Below the pieces are notes generated by a model that had not been told where the DNA came from, did no database searches, and worked only from the letters and a program-made list of their open reading frames with translations. From the NCBI GenBank assembly GCA_021791075.1, contig JAJYXH010000076.1, positions 1 to 23,610 of the forward strand: a DNA stretch of 23,610 bases, written 5' to 3'. The DNA comes from Microcaldota archaeon. Its GTDB lineage: Archaea > Micrarchaeota > Micrarchaeia > Micrarchaeales > CABMGC01. The position numbers and the translations under genes are program-made. Below are positions 1 to 9,400 of this stretch, piece after piece. Each line of letters begins with the position of its first letter. Position 1 is the stretch's first letter.

Positions 1-747
1 ATGACCATAAAGAGGGAAGGAAGAGAATATTATGCAATCTTCACGGCAGAGCAAATCATAACTCCACCGAAGATAAACGACACAAATCCGGTTGGCATAG
101 ACATGGGGATAAACAACTTCATCGCATTATCAGACGGGCAGACAATACAGAAGCCGAAGTTCTTCAAGAAGAGGGAAAAGAGGATCGCAAGATGGCAGAG
201 GATGGTCGCAAGGAGGAACAAAGGCTCAAAGAGAAGAGACAAGGCAAAGTTCAGGCTTCAGGAGGAATGGAAAGGAGTAACCAACCAGTCCAACGATTTC
301 ATGCACAAACTGTCTGACAAACTGGTAAGTGGCGGATTCACCTCATTTGCGGTCGAGGCGCTTCACATAGACAATATGCTGAAGAACCATCGCCTCGCAC
401 AATCAATCCATAATGCTTCATGGAACAGGTTCATCCAAATGCTTTCATACAAGGCTGAGAGTGCCGGTATGAAGGTAATAAAAGTAGATCCAAGAGACAC
501 GTCAAAGGAATGCAGCAACTGTGGCAACATCCAGGATATGCCACTATCCGTCAGGGAATACAACTGCGGCAGATGCGGCATGCGGTTGGACAGGGACATA
601 AACGCATCGATAAACATACTCAAAAGAGCTACCCTCGGACAGAGGGGAAGTCACGCTCAGGGAGAAATTGTAAGACCTCGACAGGAGGCAGCTTTCAAAG
701 AACTGAGAACATACCCTGCAAATGCAGGGGAAGCCAACGACCTTTAG
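1..747 (+). CDS. tnpB: TnpB RNA-guided nuclease, 5'-truncated by window edge
   Basis: This is the C-terminal part (248 residues visible) of an IS200/IS605 TnpB, the RNA-guided DNA endonuclease ancestral to Cas12. RuvC-I is seen as GIDMGINNF with catalytic D34, RuvC-II as FAVEAL with E119, and RuvC-III as RDINASINI with D199. A zinc ribbon sits between the last two (C171, C174, C189, C192). All three catalytic acids and all four cysteines are intact, so the visible part looks functional. Family members are usually about 370-420 residues, with RuvC-I near residue 190. Roughly 150 N-terminal residues therefore lie before position 1, and the ATG there is probably internal. The stop codon TAG (745-747) lies inside the right-end hairpin, so the 3' end of the gene and the element's guide-RNA region overlap, as is known for this family. 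Confidence 0.93.
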   Translation: MTIKREGREYYAIFTAEQIITPPKINDTNPVGIDMGINNFIALSDGQTIQKPKFFKKREKRIARWQRMVARRNKGSKRRDKAKFRLQEEWKGVTNQSNDFMHKLSDKLVSGGFTSFAVEALHIDNMLKNHRLAQSIHNASWNRFIQMLSYKAESAGMKVIKVDPRDTSKECSNCGNIQDMPLSVREYNCGRCGMRLDRDINASINILKRATLGQRGSHAQGEIVRPRQEAAFKELRTYPANAGEANDL

Positions 748-754
748 TCGTTGG
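734..754 (+). repeat. Right-end hairpin of the IS element
   Basis: CCAACGAC (734-741) and GTCGTTGG (747-754) are perfect inverted repeats with a 5-nt loop. The hairpin overlaps the tnpB stop codon. Its position fits the subterminal hairpin recognised by TnpA and the 3' stem of the TnpB guide RNA (omega RNA) in IS200/IS605 elements. Confidence 0.75.
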
Positions 755-761
755 AGGAGGT
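753..761 (+). promoter_or_regulatory. Strong Shine-Dalgarno before the 771 start
   Basis: GGAGGAGGT precedes ATG 771 by 9 nt and decides the start of the ATPase gene. Its first two bases belong to the right arm of the IS hairpin, so the transposon appears to supply the ribosome-binding site. Confidence 0.6.
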
Positions 762-770
762 CACATTCAA

Positions 771-2093
771 ATGTCAATCATGGAACTAAGCCTGATGGAG
801 CTTCAGAATCCTTGGTGGCATGACAGAAAGGCCATAGCAGAGGATGAGAAGGTAAAGAAGGTGCTGGCTTCCGGAGAGAAGCTCACCATAGGGCTTGGGG
901 ACAGGAACACGGTGATGATAGGCCCAAGGCAGTTGGGGAAGACGACAGCCCTGAAGTATGACATCTATAAGAAAATAGAGAAGGAGGGAGTCGACCCTAA
1001 GAGCATACTCTACTACTCATTCGACACCGCAAGAGACTACGGCGTGATATCTGACGTGATACTCAGCTTTCTGAAGGCGACCTCAGGAAAGAGGTATCTG
1101 TATCTTGACGAGGTCAGTTTTGTCGACGAATGGCAGCGGCCCGTCAAGTTTCTTCTGGACTCTCCAGCTGCGAAGGATGTCCGCATCTACGTCACGGGAT
1201 CTGCCTCGATAAACCTGCGGAAGGAGCTCTTCCCTGGAAGGAACATCACCGTTATGGAATTCCTACCAGGCATGTTTGCTGATTTTGTCCAGTCCTTTGC
1301 GTCAGAAGATCTGCGCAAATTCGTCAAGTCTAACAGATCCGGGGACATTGCAACAGTGATCGCACGCTCCAATAAGGCAATCATGCACTTTGACGAACTC
1401 AACAGGCTCTTCCGGATCTTCATGCTGACCGGCGGATTTCCCCTTCCGGTATTCGACCATTTTGCCACCGGATCGGTAACCGAGTCCACTTTCGACACTC
1501 ACTGGAATGCGTTCCTCTCAGACATAAGCAAGGCAGAGAGAAGCGTCGAGACGTCCACGGCGATAATCCAGGAGCTGATCAAGAGCTATGGCTCAAAGAT
1601 AAACATGAGCAAGCTCGCCAGGAATGCCAGGATTCCATCGCACGTCACCGCGAGGGAGTACATGGAGCTCCTCAAGGAGCTCTTCATAGTCGAGTACATC
1701 TTCCCGATAAGCGACAGGGGCATTCCCCTCTTCAGGAAGGAGCGGAAAGCGTACTTCACCGATCCGTTCCTCTTCAACCTATTCTCAAATAGGCTGAACA
1801 TTCCAACTGCAGGCACGGAGCCCAAGGTAGTTGAGGGGATAGTCCATTCCCATCTCAGCAGGATGCTTACCGGCATAGGATACGTGCAGAAGGAGAAGGA
1901 GACCGACTTCGTCTCCAAAGGCCTCTCGATTGAGGTCAAATGGCAGGAGAATGTAACAAAACTGGATATACCAAAATCCGACTCAACGCATAACATTGTT
2001 CTGAGCAAGACCACTTCGGAAGGAGGGATAATACCTGTTGCCATCTTCCTCTCCCTTCTTGGCGAGAATGGCTGGCAGTATAAGATGGCGTGA
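771..2093 (+). CDS. AAA_14/DUF4143 P-loop ATPase
   Basis: A 440-residue ATPase of the archaeal AAA_14 plus DUF4143 architecture. Walker A is GPRQLGKTT (51-59), Walker B is YLYLDE with D113 and E114, and the sensor-like motif is VTGS (141-144). The middle (about 200-310) is helical and winged-helix-like. The C-terminal part resembles a PD-(D/E)xK nuclease fold: E355, then D379 in ETDFV, then E388-x-K390 in IEVKW. The start at ATG 771 is chosen for the strong ribosome-binding site. The frame is open back to about 510, but that part overlaps tnpB and does not look like the family. The stop overlaps the next gene by 4 bp (GTGA), suggesting translational coupling. The biological role of this family is unresolved; proposals include mobile or defence functions. 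It has no close similarity in sequence detail to the second such ATPase at 3954-5291. Confidence 0.85.
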   Translation: MSIMELSLMELQNPWWHDRKAIAEDEKVKKVLASGEKLTIGLGDRNTVMIGPRQLGKTTALKYDIYKKIEKEGVDPKSILYYSFDTARDYGVISDVILSFLKATSGKRYLYLDEVSFVDEWQRPVKFLLDSPAAKDVRIYVTGSASINLRKELFPGRNITVMEFLPGMFADFVQSFASEDLRKFVKSNRSGDIATVIARSNKAIMHFDELNRLFRIFMLTGGFPLPVFDHFATGSVTESTFDTHWNAFLSDISKAERSVETSTAIIQELIKSYGSKINMSKLARNARIPSHVTAREYMELLKELFIVEYIFPISDRGIPLFRKERKAYFTDPFLFNLFSNRLNIPTAGTEPKVVEGIVHSHLSRMLTGIGYVQKEKETDFVSKGLSIEVKWQENVTKLDIPKSDSTHNIVLSKTTSEGGIIPVAIFLSLLGENGWQYKMA

Positions 2094-3949
2094 CCTCAAT
2101 GCACAATGCAATCTCAACGAAGAAAGTGCTGTACCTTATTATCGGTATAGTCTCCCTCAGCTTCGCGTACATCCTCTTCACTCAACAGCAGAACTTCTCA
2201 CTCATTGCAATGTCCGGGATCTTTGCACTCGCGCTATTGTCCGGGATACTCTTCGTTTTTCCACATCTGAGTCCCTCATTTTCCAAGAGGTTTAGGGTAA
2301 TCTTCCCCTCGCTCACTATTCTCTCTGCGATATTGATACTATACGAGTACTTCTTCGACCTTCCCTCTCCCGGTCTTCTCCTCGGGGCCGCAGGTCCTGT
2401 CTTCTATGTATCGCTTGCAACTGCCATCTCATTGATCGGGATATATGCTCTAGGGAGATTCATTCAGAGGTCGAAGGGCAATAAGTTTCTCTATTCGGTC
2501 ATCGGGATTGTCATTGTCTCTGCACTCGCATACTCCTCGATGTACGTGATAAACAGCGTGAACTGGAACGGAGTCGACGAGACCGCATACAACTACTACT
2601 CCGCCTACCTTCTCGTCCACGGTCAGAATCCATACACGCAGAGCATGCAGCCTATCCTCCATCAGTACAATATCTTCCCTACCGTCCAGCTCGACGGCAC
2701 ATACGAATATGCATACTCCTATCCTGCATTCAGCTTCCTCCCATTCGTCTTCATCCCGCTTCTCGGAATCACCTCGCTGATGAGCCTGATCGCGGTTCTC
2801 ATCTTCATCTCCGTTGCCGCCTCTTTTGCGATATACTACAAGTCCGGATTCAACAGGCTCTCACTGGTACTCATAGCGGGGTGGTTATTTGCCACATACT
2901 CGCTTGTGGGCGTGGTAGCTACCTACCTCTCTGTCTCGCTCCTGCTCCTGCTTGCCTATCTCTACAGGGAGAGAAGCCATCTCTCAGGATTCCTCGGCGG
3001 CCTTGCGGCAAGCACGACCCAGCTCTCGTGGTTCGCACTGCCGTTCTTTTTGATACTAACTTACAGGGAGCACGGCAGAAGGGCAGCGATAAAGTTTGCT
3101 GCTTATGGCGCATTCGCCTTCCTCCTGATAAACGGATACTTCCTTATCGCATCGCCGAGCCAGTTCCTCAACATCTTCGGCCTCCTCGGCACCTCGAAGC
3201 TGCCTTACTACGGCCCCAACATAATGCAGTTCATAGGCACGTTCTATCTGCTTCCACAGTGGTATACGGCAGTGATCTCAGGAATAACGCTGATAGCGCT
3301 GCTTGCACTCTATTATATGTACACGGAGAGGCTCAGGCCACTCCTTGCCGTGGTGCCAATGCTCGTCTTCTTCATCTCGTGGCGCAACATCTCGATATAC
3401 GGCCTCTCGTACCTTCCCCTCCTGATTGCAATATACTTTGAAAGGCCAAAGGAGATCCACAAAGCTGCCCATAAGCTGCACGATCTGGCCAAGACAACGC
3501 TGCCTATTGCCGCAGTTCCTATCGCCCTGATTGCGTTTGCCGTAATCCTTGCAGTGCCACTGCACAACTCAACTATCAACGGGCCGGGACTCGCAATACA
3601 GCACGCATGGCCCATACTCGAAGTCCAACAGGGGTATTACGGGACCCAATTCGCCCTGATAGGGGTCAAGGTAGAGCTGAACAACACCTCAGAGTACAGC
3701 CAGAACGTCTCATTCTATGTCGTCAGCAGGAGCCCGAACAACGAGGCGTACATCCTGGGCAGCGAGCTCAACGTCTCTATGGCGCACACAGTCTCGAACT
3801 ATACGATAAACTACCAGCTTCCGCTTGTCGACAACGGCACAGAGCTTTTGGTATCCGGATTCAGCACGCGCTACACCTACACGAAGATACTGAATCTGAG
3901 TTCCTTGGGAAATGTCGGATGCCCGCCACTCTGCACCAACCAGACCTGA
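2090..3949 (+). CDS. Multi-spanning GT-C-like glycosyltransferase
   Basis: A 619-residue integral membrane protein with about 11-13 hydrophobic segments (for example 12-30, 37-57, 69-88, 98-121, 133-153, 214-249, 258-291). The first large loop carries acidic D163-E164 followed by an aromatic stretch ending in HGQNPY (177-182). That pattern is typical of GT-C enzymes such as GT87/DUF2029 and GT39, where the loop acid takes part in transfer from lipid-phosphate sugars. After the last segment (about 471-490) comes a roughly 130-residue soluble domain rich in N-x-S/T sequons, ending with two cysteines (GCPPLC), probably outside the cell. The family's likely job is protein or lipid glycosylation, but donor and acceptor cannot be read from sequence. 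The start is GTG 2090, overlapping the upstream stop; ATG 2099 in the same frame is the alternative. It ends 4 bp from the convergent ATPase gene. Confidence 0.7.
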   Translation: MTSMHNAISTKKVLYLIIGIVSLSFAYILFTQQQNFSLIAMSGIFALALLSGILFVFPHLSPSFSKRFRVIFPSLTILSAILILYEYFFDLPSPGLLLGAAGPVFYVSLATAISLIGIYALGRFIQRSKGNKFLYSVIGIVIVSALAYSSMYVINSVNWNGVDETAYNYYSAYLLVHGQNPYTQSMQPILHQYNIFPTVQLDGTYEYAYSYPAFSFLPFVFIPLLGITSLMSLIAVLIFISVAASFAIYYKSGFNRLSLVLIAGWLFATYSLVGVVATYLSVSLLLLLAYLYRERSHLSGFLGGLAASTTQLSWFALPFFLILTYREHGRRAAIKFAAYGAFAFLLINGYFLIASPSQFLNIFGLLGTSKLPYYGPNIMQFIGTFYLLPQWYTAVISGITLIALLALYYMYTERLRPLLAVVPMLVFFISWRNISIYGLSYLPLLIAIYFERPKEIHKAAHKLHDLAKTTLPIAAVPIALIAFAVILAVPLHNSTINGPGLAIQHAWPILEVQQGYYGTQFALIGVKVELNNTSEYSQNVSFYVVSRSPNNEAYILGSELNVSMAHTVSNYTINYQLPLVDNGTELLVSGFSTRYTYTKILNLSSLGNVGCPPLCTNQT

Positions 3950-3953
3950 AGCA

Positions 3954-5291
3954 TCACTTGCTGCTCCTTGATCCGGCTGCGGCAGACTCCAGATTCGACT
4001 CAAGAAGCCATTTCCACAGTGGCACAAGCCTTATGGCTCTCTTATCGGATCGGATGGAGCCTTCATATCCCCACGTTATTATTAAAAGATCCTTGCATTT
4101 CAGTTCCTCGGCCGCGGAGAGAAGGGACCTTGCCTCCCTCTCGCGTATTTCCTGCACCTTAGAGGCGTAAGTAACCTGTATCAGCTTTTTCAGAGCCCCT
4201 CCCTCTTTAAGGACGAAATCCACTTCCCCGAAAGTAGAAGAATAATAGTAAATCTCGATATTTGGATTGCGATTCTGTATGCGCTTCAACTCAAGGAACA
4301 CCGCATTCTCCATGAGCCTGCCCATGTCCTCTCCGGCCATAACGGCCAGCTTCGCCAGTCCCGTATCGTTTAGATAGACCTTGGGTATCGATAGATCCGA
4401 CTTCCTCTTCGAGAAGTAGAACTTCTTTACGAAGAATGAGAAGAAGGCATCCTGCACAAGCGCGGAGTACGCATATACTGCCTTCCTGCCCGCTCGGATC
4501 CCGTCATTCTTCAGCTGCCGGTACACGTTGTTAACGGAGAACTCTTTTGCATATGACGATAGTATCGCATTTATTAGGAATCTGACCACCGCTGTATTCT
4601 TTATTCCGTGCCTCTCCACAATATCCTTAAAGATGACGAGGTCTATGTACTCCCTAAGAAACCTGTCCGCTATCTTATCATCGAGCACTATGTCTGGAAA
4701 TCCTCCAGAACTAAGATACTTGTTAAGCCTAAACCCAAGCTTATTCTTCTCGTAGCTGGAAATCCCTCCGCCAATGGAAGGTGTCATACCGCTGAACGCC
4801 AGCGCCTCCCCGAATGAGAGGGTGTATACCGAAAAGGTAAGGCTCCTTCCCCTCAATTCGGTGGCTATCTCCTTGCTCAACAGCCTCGATGAGGAGCCCG
4901 TGAGCAGAATATTGTAGCGCTTCTTTTCAAACAACGAATATACTGGCCGCTCCCACCCGTCAAGGCTCTGCACTTCGTCGAAGATCACGAAATCAGGGAG
5001 CTTTCCATAGAGCTGCTGATGAAGGTTCACGGTATCGGCCAGCTCCGCGGCGGTGATGTTCTCCAACTCTATGTCTTCAAGATTCATGAAGAGGAACTCA
5101 TCGTCTTCAAGCTTCAGTTTGTTCAGTATCAGATCATATATCGCATAGGTCTTTCCAGTCCTCCTGCCACCTATGATTGAGTATATCATATCCCTTGAGT
5201 AAGGTATATCGAACTCCCTCCTGTCCACCTTTAAGCGCCGCAGATCCTCTTTCTTGGCCTTTATATAACCTGCAAAAGCCTCAAATTCCAT
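3954..5291 (-). CDS. AAA_14/DUF4143 P-loop ATPase (second copy type)
   Basis: A 445-residue ATPase of the same architecture as the gene at 771, but clearly divergent. Walker A is GGRRTGKT (41-48), Walker B is DFVIFDEVQ with D105 and E106, and the sensor-like motif is LLTGSSS (130-136). The C-terminal DUF4143 region has the nuclease-fold pattern E-V-D-F-V followed by LIQVTY. The usual lysine of the E/Q-x-K motif is replaced here by threonine-tyrosine, a common variant in this family, so nuclease activity is doubtful. The start at ATG 5291 is chosen because an ATATATAT box is centred 25-26 bp upstream, which predicts a leaderless mRNA beginning at that codon. ATG 5297, two codons earlier, is the alternative. 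It is convergent with the glycosyltransferase gene and probably an independent transcription unit. Confidence 0.85.
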   Translation of the reverse strand: MEFEAFAGYIKAKKEDLRRLKVDRREFDIPYSRDMIYSIIGGRRTGKTYAIYDLILNKLKLEDDEFLFMNLEDIELENITAAELADTVNLHQQLYGKLPDFVIFDEVQSLDGWERPVYSLFEKKRYNILLTGSSSRLLSKEIATELRGRSLTFSVYTLSFGEALAFSGMTPSIGGGISSYEKNKLGFRLNKYLSSGGFPDIVLDDKIADRFLREYIDLVIFKDIVERHGIKNTAVVRFLINAILSSYAKEFSVNNVYRQLKNDGIRAGRKAVYAYSALVQDAFFSFFVKKFYFSKRKSDLSIPKVYLNDTGLAKLAVMAGEDMGRLMENAVFLELKRIQNRNPNIEIYYYSSTFGEVDFVLKEGGALKKLIQVTYASKVQEIREREARSLLSAAEELKCKDLLIITWGYEGSIRSDKRAIRLVPLWKWLLESNLESAAAGSRSSK

Positions 5292-5312
5292 GATCATGTA
5301 AGGGTATAGAAG

Positions 5313-5320
5313 ATATATAT
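5313..5320 (-). promoter_or_regulatory. TATA box for the 5291 ATPase gene
   Basis: ATATATAT on the minus strand is centred about 25.5 bp before ATG 5291, the normal archaeal TATA-to-transcription-start distance. This predicts a leaderless transcript. Confidence 0.6.
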
Positions 5321-5409
5321 TCTTTACTCTTTGATGGGTACATAAAGTCAAGACACCAACACCCCGGCACTCCGGGCATTGTCACTATCCGGATGAGCCG
5401 CCGTCCTGG

Positions 5410-6432
5410 CTAACCCCTAAGCGCGACCTGATTGCACTGCGGATCCGGAACGAAACTTCCGCTCACTATGAGCCTCAGGTATCCGAGGTATGGCACTCCG
5501 CCTATGTAGTAGCCCACGATGTTGCTCTGCGAAGGCGGATAATTAAGCGCCTGCAGGTCAAGCACCTGGTTGTTGTCCCCTTTTGTCAGGATGTAGTATA
5601 TTCCTCCCACGCGCATCGCCGCATATATCCTGTGTATTATGTCTCCGGTGAACGCGTCGCTCGCATTCGTCCTGTAGATCACTATCGGGTTGGAGTAGTT
5701 CTCCGCTATCGTGGTGTTTGCTATGGTTATCGAAGAGGTGTAGACCTCCTGGTAAATAGTCCCGTTTATGCTCACGTTTCCTATGCCGTAGTTGTACTTT
5801 ATCAGATTGCCCCGCTGCGCGGATTGAGGGACATAGCAGCGTCCATCATTTCCGGGCTGCCCGAGCTCGCTATTTATATCAAGGCACTTCAGGTTGTACA
5901 GTCCGACCTGCTCCCCCGAATAATAGTAGGTTGTTATCCGGCCTACATTGCCGTTCTCGTACGGATAATATGCAAGGAACTCGCCGCTGATGTTGGACAG
6001 GAAGGCCGAGAAGGCGGCGCTGCTGACGTTCACCGCAGGAATGCCGTGGGTCCGGAGGAAGGAGGTCATGTTAGGTATCCCGTGGAGGAAGACCATCTCG
6101 CCCCTCTGAAGCACCGGCAGCATGCTGCAGCTCGAGACGACATCTATGGGCGACGAGGTCTGCAGGACCACGATGAGCACTATCCACAGTGCAGCTACTG
6201 CGGCGAGGGCGAGGGCCACGTCTATGACTGTCTTCCGAACTCCTTCCTCCCTTACGCTGTACCTGAACTCCACAAAAAGAATTACCACTATCAGTATGAC
6301 AACAGCAACGCCAAGAACCGCGCTGTTGTGCAGAACATATATCAGGATGAGCGCAACTAGCGCTGCATATAGTATCCAGAGCATCATGTTGTTCTGCTTA
6401 CGCACTGGTCTTGCCGCCCTCTTGCCATTCAA
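5410..6432 (-). CDS. Archaeal signal peptidase I with large insert
   Basis: A 340-residue membrane serine protease of the Sec11/type I signal peptidase family (S26), which removes signal peptides from exported proteins. Three hydrophobic segments (about 18-36, 38-56, 70-91) precede the catalytic motif SSCSMLPVLQRGE with nucleophile S103. GDIIHR supplies H267, the residue that replaces lysine in archaeal and eukaryotic enzymes. TKGDNNQVLD supplies D286 and D292, and VGYYIGGVPYLGY (307-319) is the conserved C-terminal motif. About 160 residues separate Ser and His, against roughly 60-80 in typical archaeal enzymes; the insert is rich in N-x-S/T and Tyr. The start is TTG 6432, supported by GGTG exactly 5 nt upstream; internal ATG 6387 is the alternative. 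It lies 14 bp downstream of smc on the same strand, so probably in the same operon. Confidence 0.88.
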   Translation of the reverse strand: MNGKRAARPVRKQNNMMLWILYAALVALILIYVLHNSAVLGVAVVILIVVILFVEFRYSVREEGVRKTVIDVALALAAVAALWIVLIVVLQTSSPIDVVSSCSMLPVLQRGEMVFLHGIPNMTSFLRTHGIPAVNVSSAAFSAFLSNISGEFLAYYPYENGNVGRITTYYYSGEQVGLYNLKCLDINSELGQPGNDGRCYVPQSAQRGNLIKYNYGIGNVSINGTIYQEVYTSSITIANTTIAENYSNPIVIYRTNASDAFTGDIIHRIYAAMRVGGIYYILTKGDNNQVLDLQALNYPPSQSNIVGYYIGGVPYLGYLRLIVSGSFVPDPQCNQVALRG

Positions 6433-6437
6433 TCAAA

Positions 6438-6441
6438 CACC
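6438..6441 (-). promoter_or_regulatory. GGTG ribosome-binding site for TTG 6432
   Basis: GGTG lies 5 nt before the TTG start. The same motif and spacing precede three other starts in this window (13158, 15590, 15668), which supports this non-ATG start. Confidence 0.5.
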
Positions 6442-6446
6442 GGATA

Positions 6447-9400
6447 TCACTTTGCGCTCTTAGTTATGCTGGAGACCTCCAGCCCCACGACCTTCGACTC
6501 CCCGTTCGTCATTACTACCCCGACTGCGGTATCGGCATTCACTATCAGCGAGTCATTGTGGCTCACGACGACGAACTGCGCCTCCTTGCTCATCTCCTTT
6601 ATCAGCTGCGAGAGCTTCTTCGAGTTCTCCTTGTCCAGGGCAGAGTCAACCTCATCGAAGACGTAGAGGGACGAGGGCTTGCAGAGATGTATCGAGAAGA
6701 GCATCATGAGGAGTATCAGGGACTTCTGCCCCCCTGACATCGACCTCAGCGCCTTGCTCACGTTGGCATCTGTTATCTTGATCTCGATCCCCCCGCTGAA
6801 CGGATCGTTAGGGTTATCCAGCTCTATGTACGCCCTTCCCGGGAAGATGTAGTTGTAGAGCTTCGAGAAGTTCTTGTTGACGTCGTTGAACGTGGACATG
6901 AAGACCTGGAGCTTCTTCGACTCTATCTCCTCTATCATTCTTATTACGGCCTGCTTCTCCAGCTCGAGCGTGTTAGACTTCTGCAAGGCCTCGTCAACGC
7001 TCTTCTTCTTCTCCTCATAGAGCTCCGGCGCGCGCATGTTGACGTTGCCCAGTTCATTCAAGCGGGCCTGCACGACTCCTGCCTCGCGCTCCATTATCTC
7101 GTAATCCCCCTTTATCAGCTCTATTCCATCCCCGTACGCTGCAAGCTCGGCCGATATGTCGCTGAGCCTCGTCTCGGTCTGGCTCCTCTTGACCTTCGCG
7201 TCGCCGAGCTGCCTGTCTATCTCGTTGAGCTGCGCGTTTATCCTGCCGTTGTCCTCACTCAGCTTCTGGAGCTCGTCAGCCACCCTGTTGAGCCTCGCAT
7301 AGGCCTTTCCGTGGGATGCGCCGCTGTTCTTGATCTTGAACTCGACCTCCTTCCTCTCCTCCCTAAGCCTCCCGACCCTCTCGCTCTTGGTCGATATCGA
7401 TTCGGAGATGCTCCTGCCGCTCCTCTTCCTCTCCTCAAGCTGCTTCTCCAGATCCGCCTTTCTCGACTCAAGAAGCTCCGACTCCTTCTTGGTCTCGGCA
7501 AGCTTTATCCTAAGTTCCTCAAGCTCCTTCCTGGCCTTCTCCGCCTTCTCGCGGGCGGCCTTGCCGAGGCCGTGCCTCGCCATCTCCTTGGTAGCCTCTA
7601 TCGCATCGTTGTAAAGCTTCCTCAGCGAGTCCTGCGATGACTCGAGCTCCTTCTCTGCAGAGGCCCTCTCCGCGGCAAGGGCCTTCGACCTCTTCTCTAT
7701 GCCATCGAGCTTTGTCGCGGCCTCCCTGGCCTTTGACTCGGCCTGCTCCTGCGCCTTCCTTGCCCTTGCAACCTCTGACTGGAGGGACGACATCTCCCTG
7801 TTAAGCGACTCGACCTCCATCTCCGCTGCTGCCTGCCCCTTCCTCGCCGCGAATGCCGACTCCTCAGCATCTGCCTTGTCCGCATGGAGTGACCTCTTCC
7901 TCTCTTCCATCTCCCTTATCTGGTTCTCTATCGAGGCAAGCGAGAGCCTTCTCTTAGAGTGGCCTCCGGATACGACTCCGGACTGCTCTATCAGCTCTCC
8001 GTCAATGGTCACGTACCTGTGCCTTCCCACTCCGAGCCTCCTTGCCTCCTCGACCCCGCCAACTATGTACGTGTTGTTGAGTATGTACCTGAAGACCCTC
8101 TCGAACTTCTTGTCGAACTTCACCGCGTCTATGACTGCCTTTGCGCCCTTCACTTCCGACTCTCTCGTGTCTACGTTTACGTCCTTTATCGGTATGAACG
8201 TCGCCCTGCCGAGCTCGTTCTTCTTGAGGAAGGATATGATCTTCTCCGCTGTCTCAATCGTCTCGACAACGAAGTACTCGAGTCTGCTACCCGCCGCGGC
8301 CTCCACGGCGAGCGAGCTCTCCAGCCCGTAGGTGCAGAGCTGCGATGCCCTCCCGTAGAATCCCTTCGACTCGGGGAACTCGGCCTTTATCTTCTCCGCA
8401 ATGTTGCCCCCTCTCGCCGCAGCCTCTGACCTCTGCTCCTTGAGCGTGATCAGCGCCTCGTCAACTGCTTCGAGCTCCTTCTCCATCCTCTCGTGCTCCG
8501 ACTCGGCTCTCTTCGCCTCTTCAGAGAGCGCCTTCATCCTCTTCCTGGCATCATCGATCCTCTTTGAGAGTCCTGCGATGCCATCCTCCTTCTCCTTGAC
8601 GAGATCGGTATACTCGGATATTCCAGACGAGAGCTCATCCCTCGAGCTCTTGATTATCGATGCCTCGGTCGCGATCTCGAGCATCGAGTCCTGACACCCG
8701 GAGATCTGCCTCTCCAGCCTCTGTATCGACTTGTTGAGCGCCTCCATCTCCTTCTCGGAGGCCGTTGCCGGGTCCGGCGTTGCTGGCGCAACTCCTGCCT
8801 CCTTCTCGAGCTGCGATATCTTCACGAATAGCTCCTTTGCCGTTGCCTTTCCCGCCTCGAGGGTTGCGTTTATCCTTGCCATCTCCTTCTCGGCACCCTC
8901 GGTGAACGTGCCTATCTCTATCAGCGAGCTGTTGTGGCTGTTTATCTCGGCCTCGAGCGTAGCGAGCTCCCTGTTAATCGCCTCGAGCTTCGCGCTCACC
9001 TCGCTTGCGGCCGTCGAGCTTGTAGTGAGCTCGTGAGTTATGGACTGCCTCTCCATCTCAAAGTCCGCCATCCTCTTCGCTATCTCGCTCCTCTTGACCT
9101 CGGCCTCCTCCTTCTTCGAATCCGTTATCGCCATCTCCTTGGTGTAGCCGTCGAGAGCGAGCTCCAGGCCCTGCTTCTTCGCCACGAGCACGCTGTACCT
9201 GAGCGACCTGAGCTTTGACGTGAACTGGACGTACCTCTCAGCAGACTCCTTCTCCTTCTCGAGCTCGCGGAGGAAACCCACCTTCTCGTTGAGCATTCCC
9301 TGCGTCTCAGAGATCCTCTGGCTCACCTTCTCCAGCTCCCTCAGCGAGTCTGCCTTCTTGCTCTCGAACTCCGTTATCCCGGAAGCGATGTCAATGAGCT

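Larger units (their letters stand above)
1..770 (+). mobile_element. Right part of an IS200/IS605-family element
   Basis: The window opens inside a tnpB gene and runs through the element's right end. Directly visible are the TnpB C-terminal half, a perfect 8-bp inverted repeat (734-754) overlapping the tnpB stop codon, and the sequence ATTCAA just before position 771. Subterminal hairpins are the family's end structures, and the related IS608 is cleaved at TCAA on its right side. Placing the right boundary at about 770 is therefore an inference by analogy. The left end and any tnpA lie outside the window. The insertion touches the start codon of the following ATPase gene. Confidence 0.65.

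Noticed and set aside
510..770. Upstream extension of the first ATPase reading frame
   Set aside because: It overlaps tnpB in another frame, has no family similarity, and the strong ribosome-binding site at 753-761 points to ATG 771.
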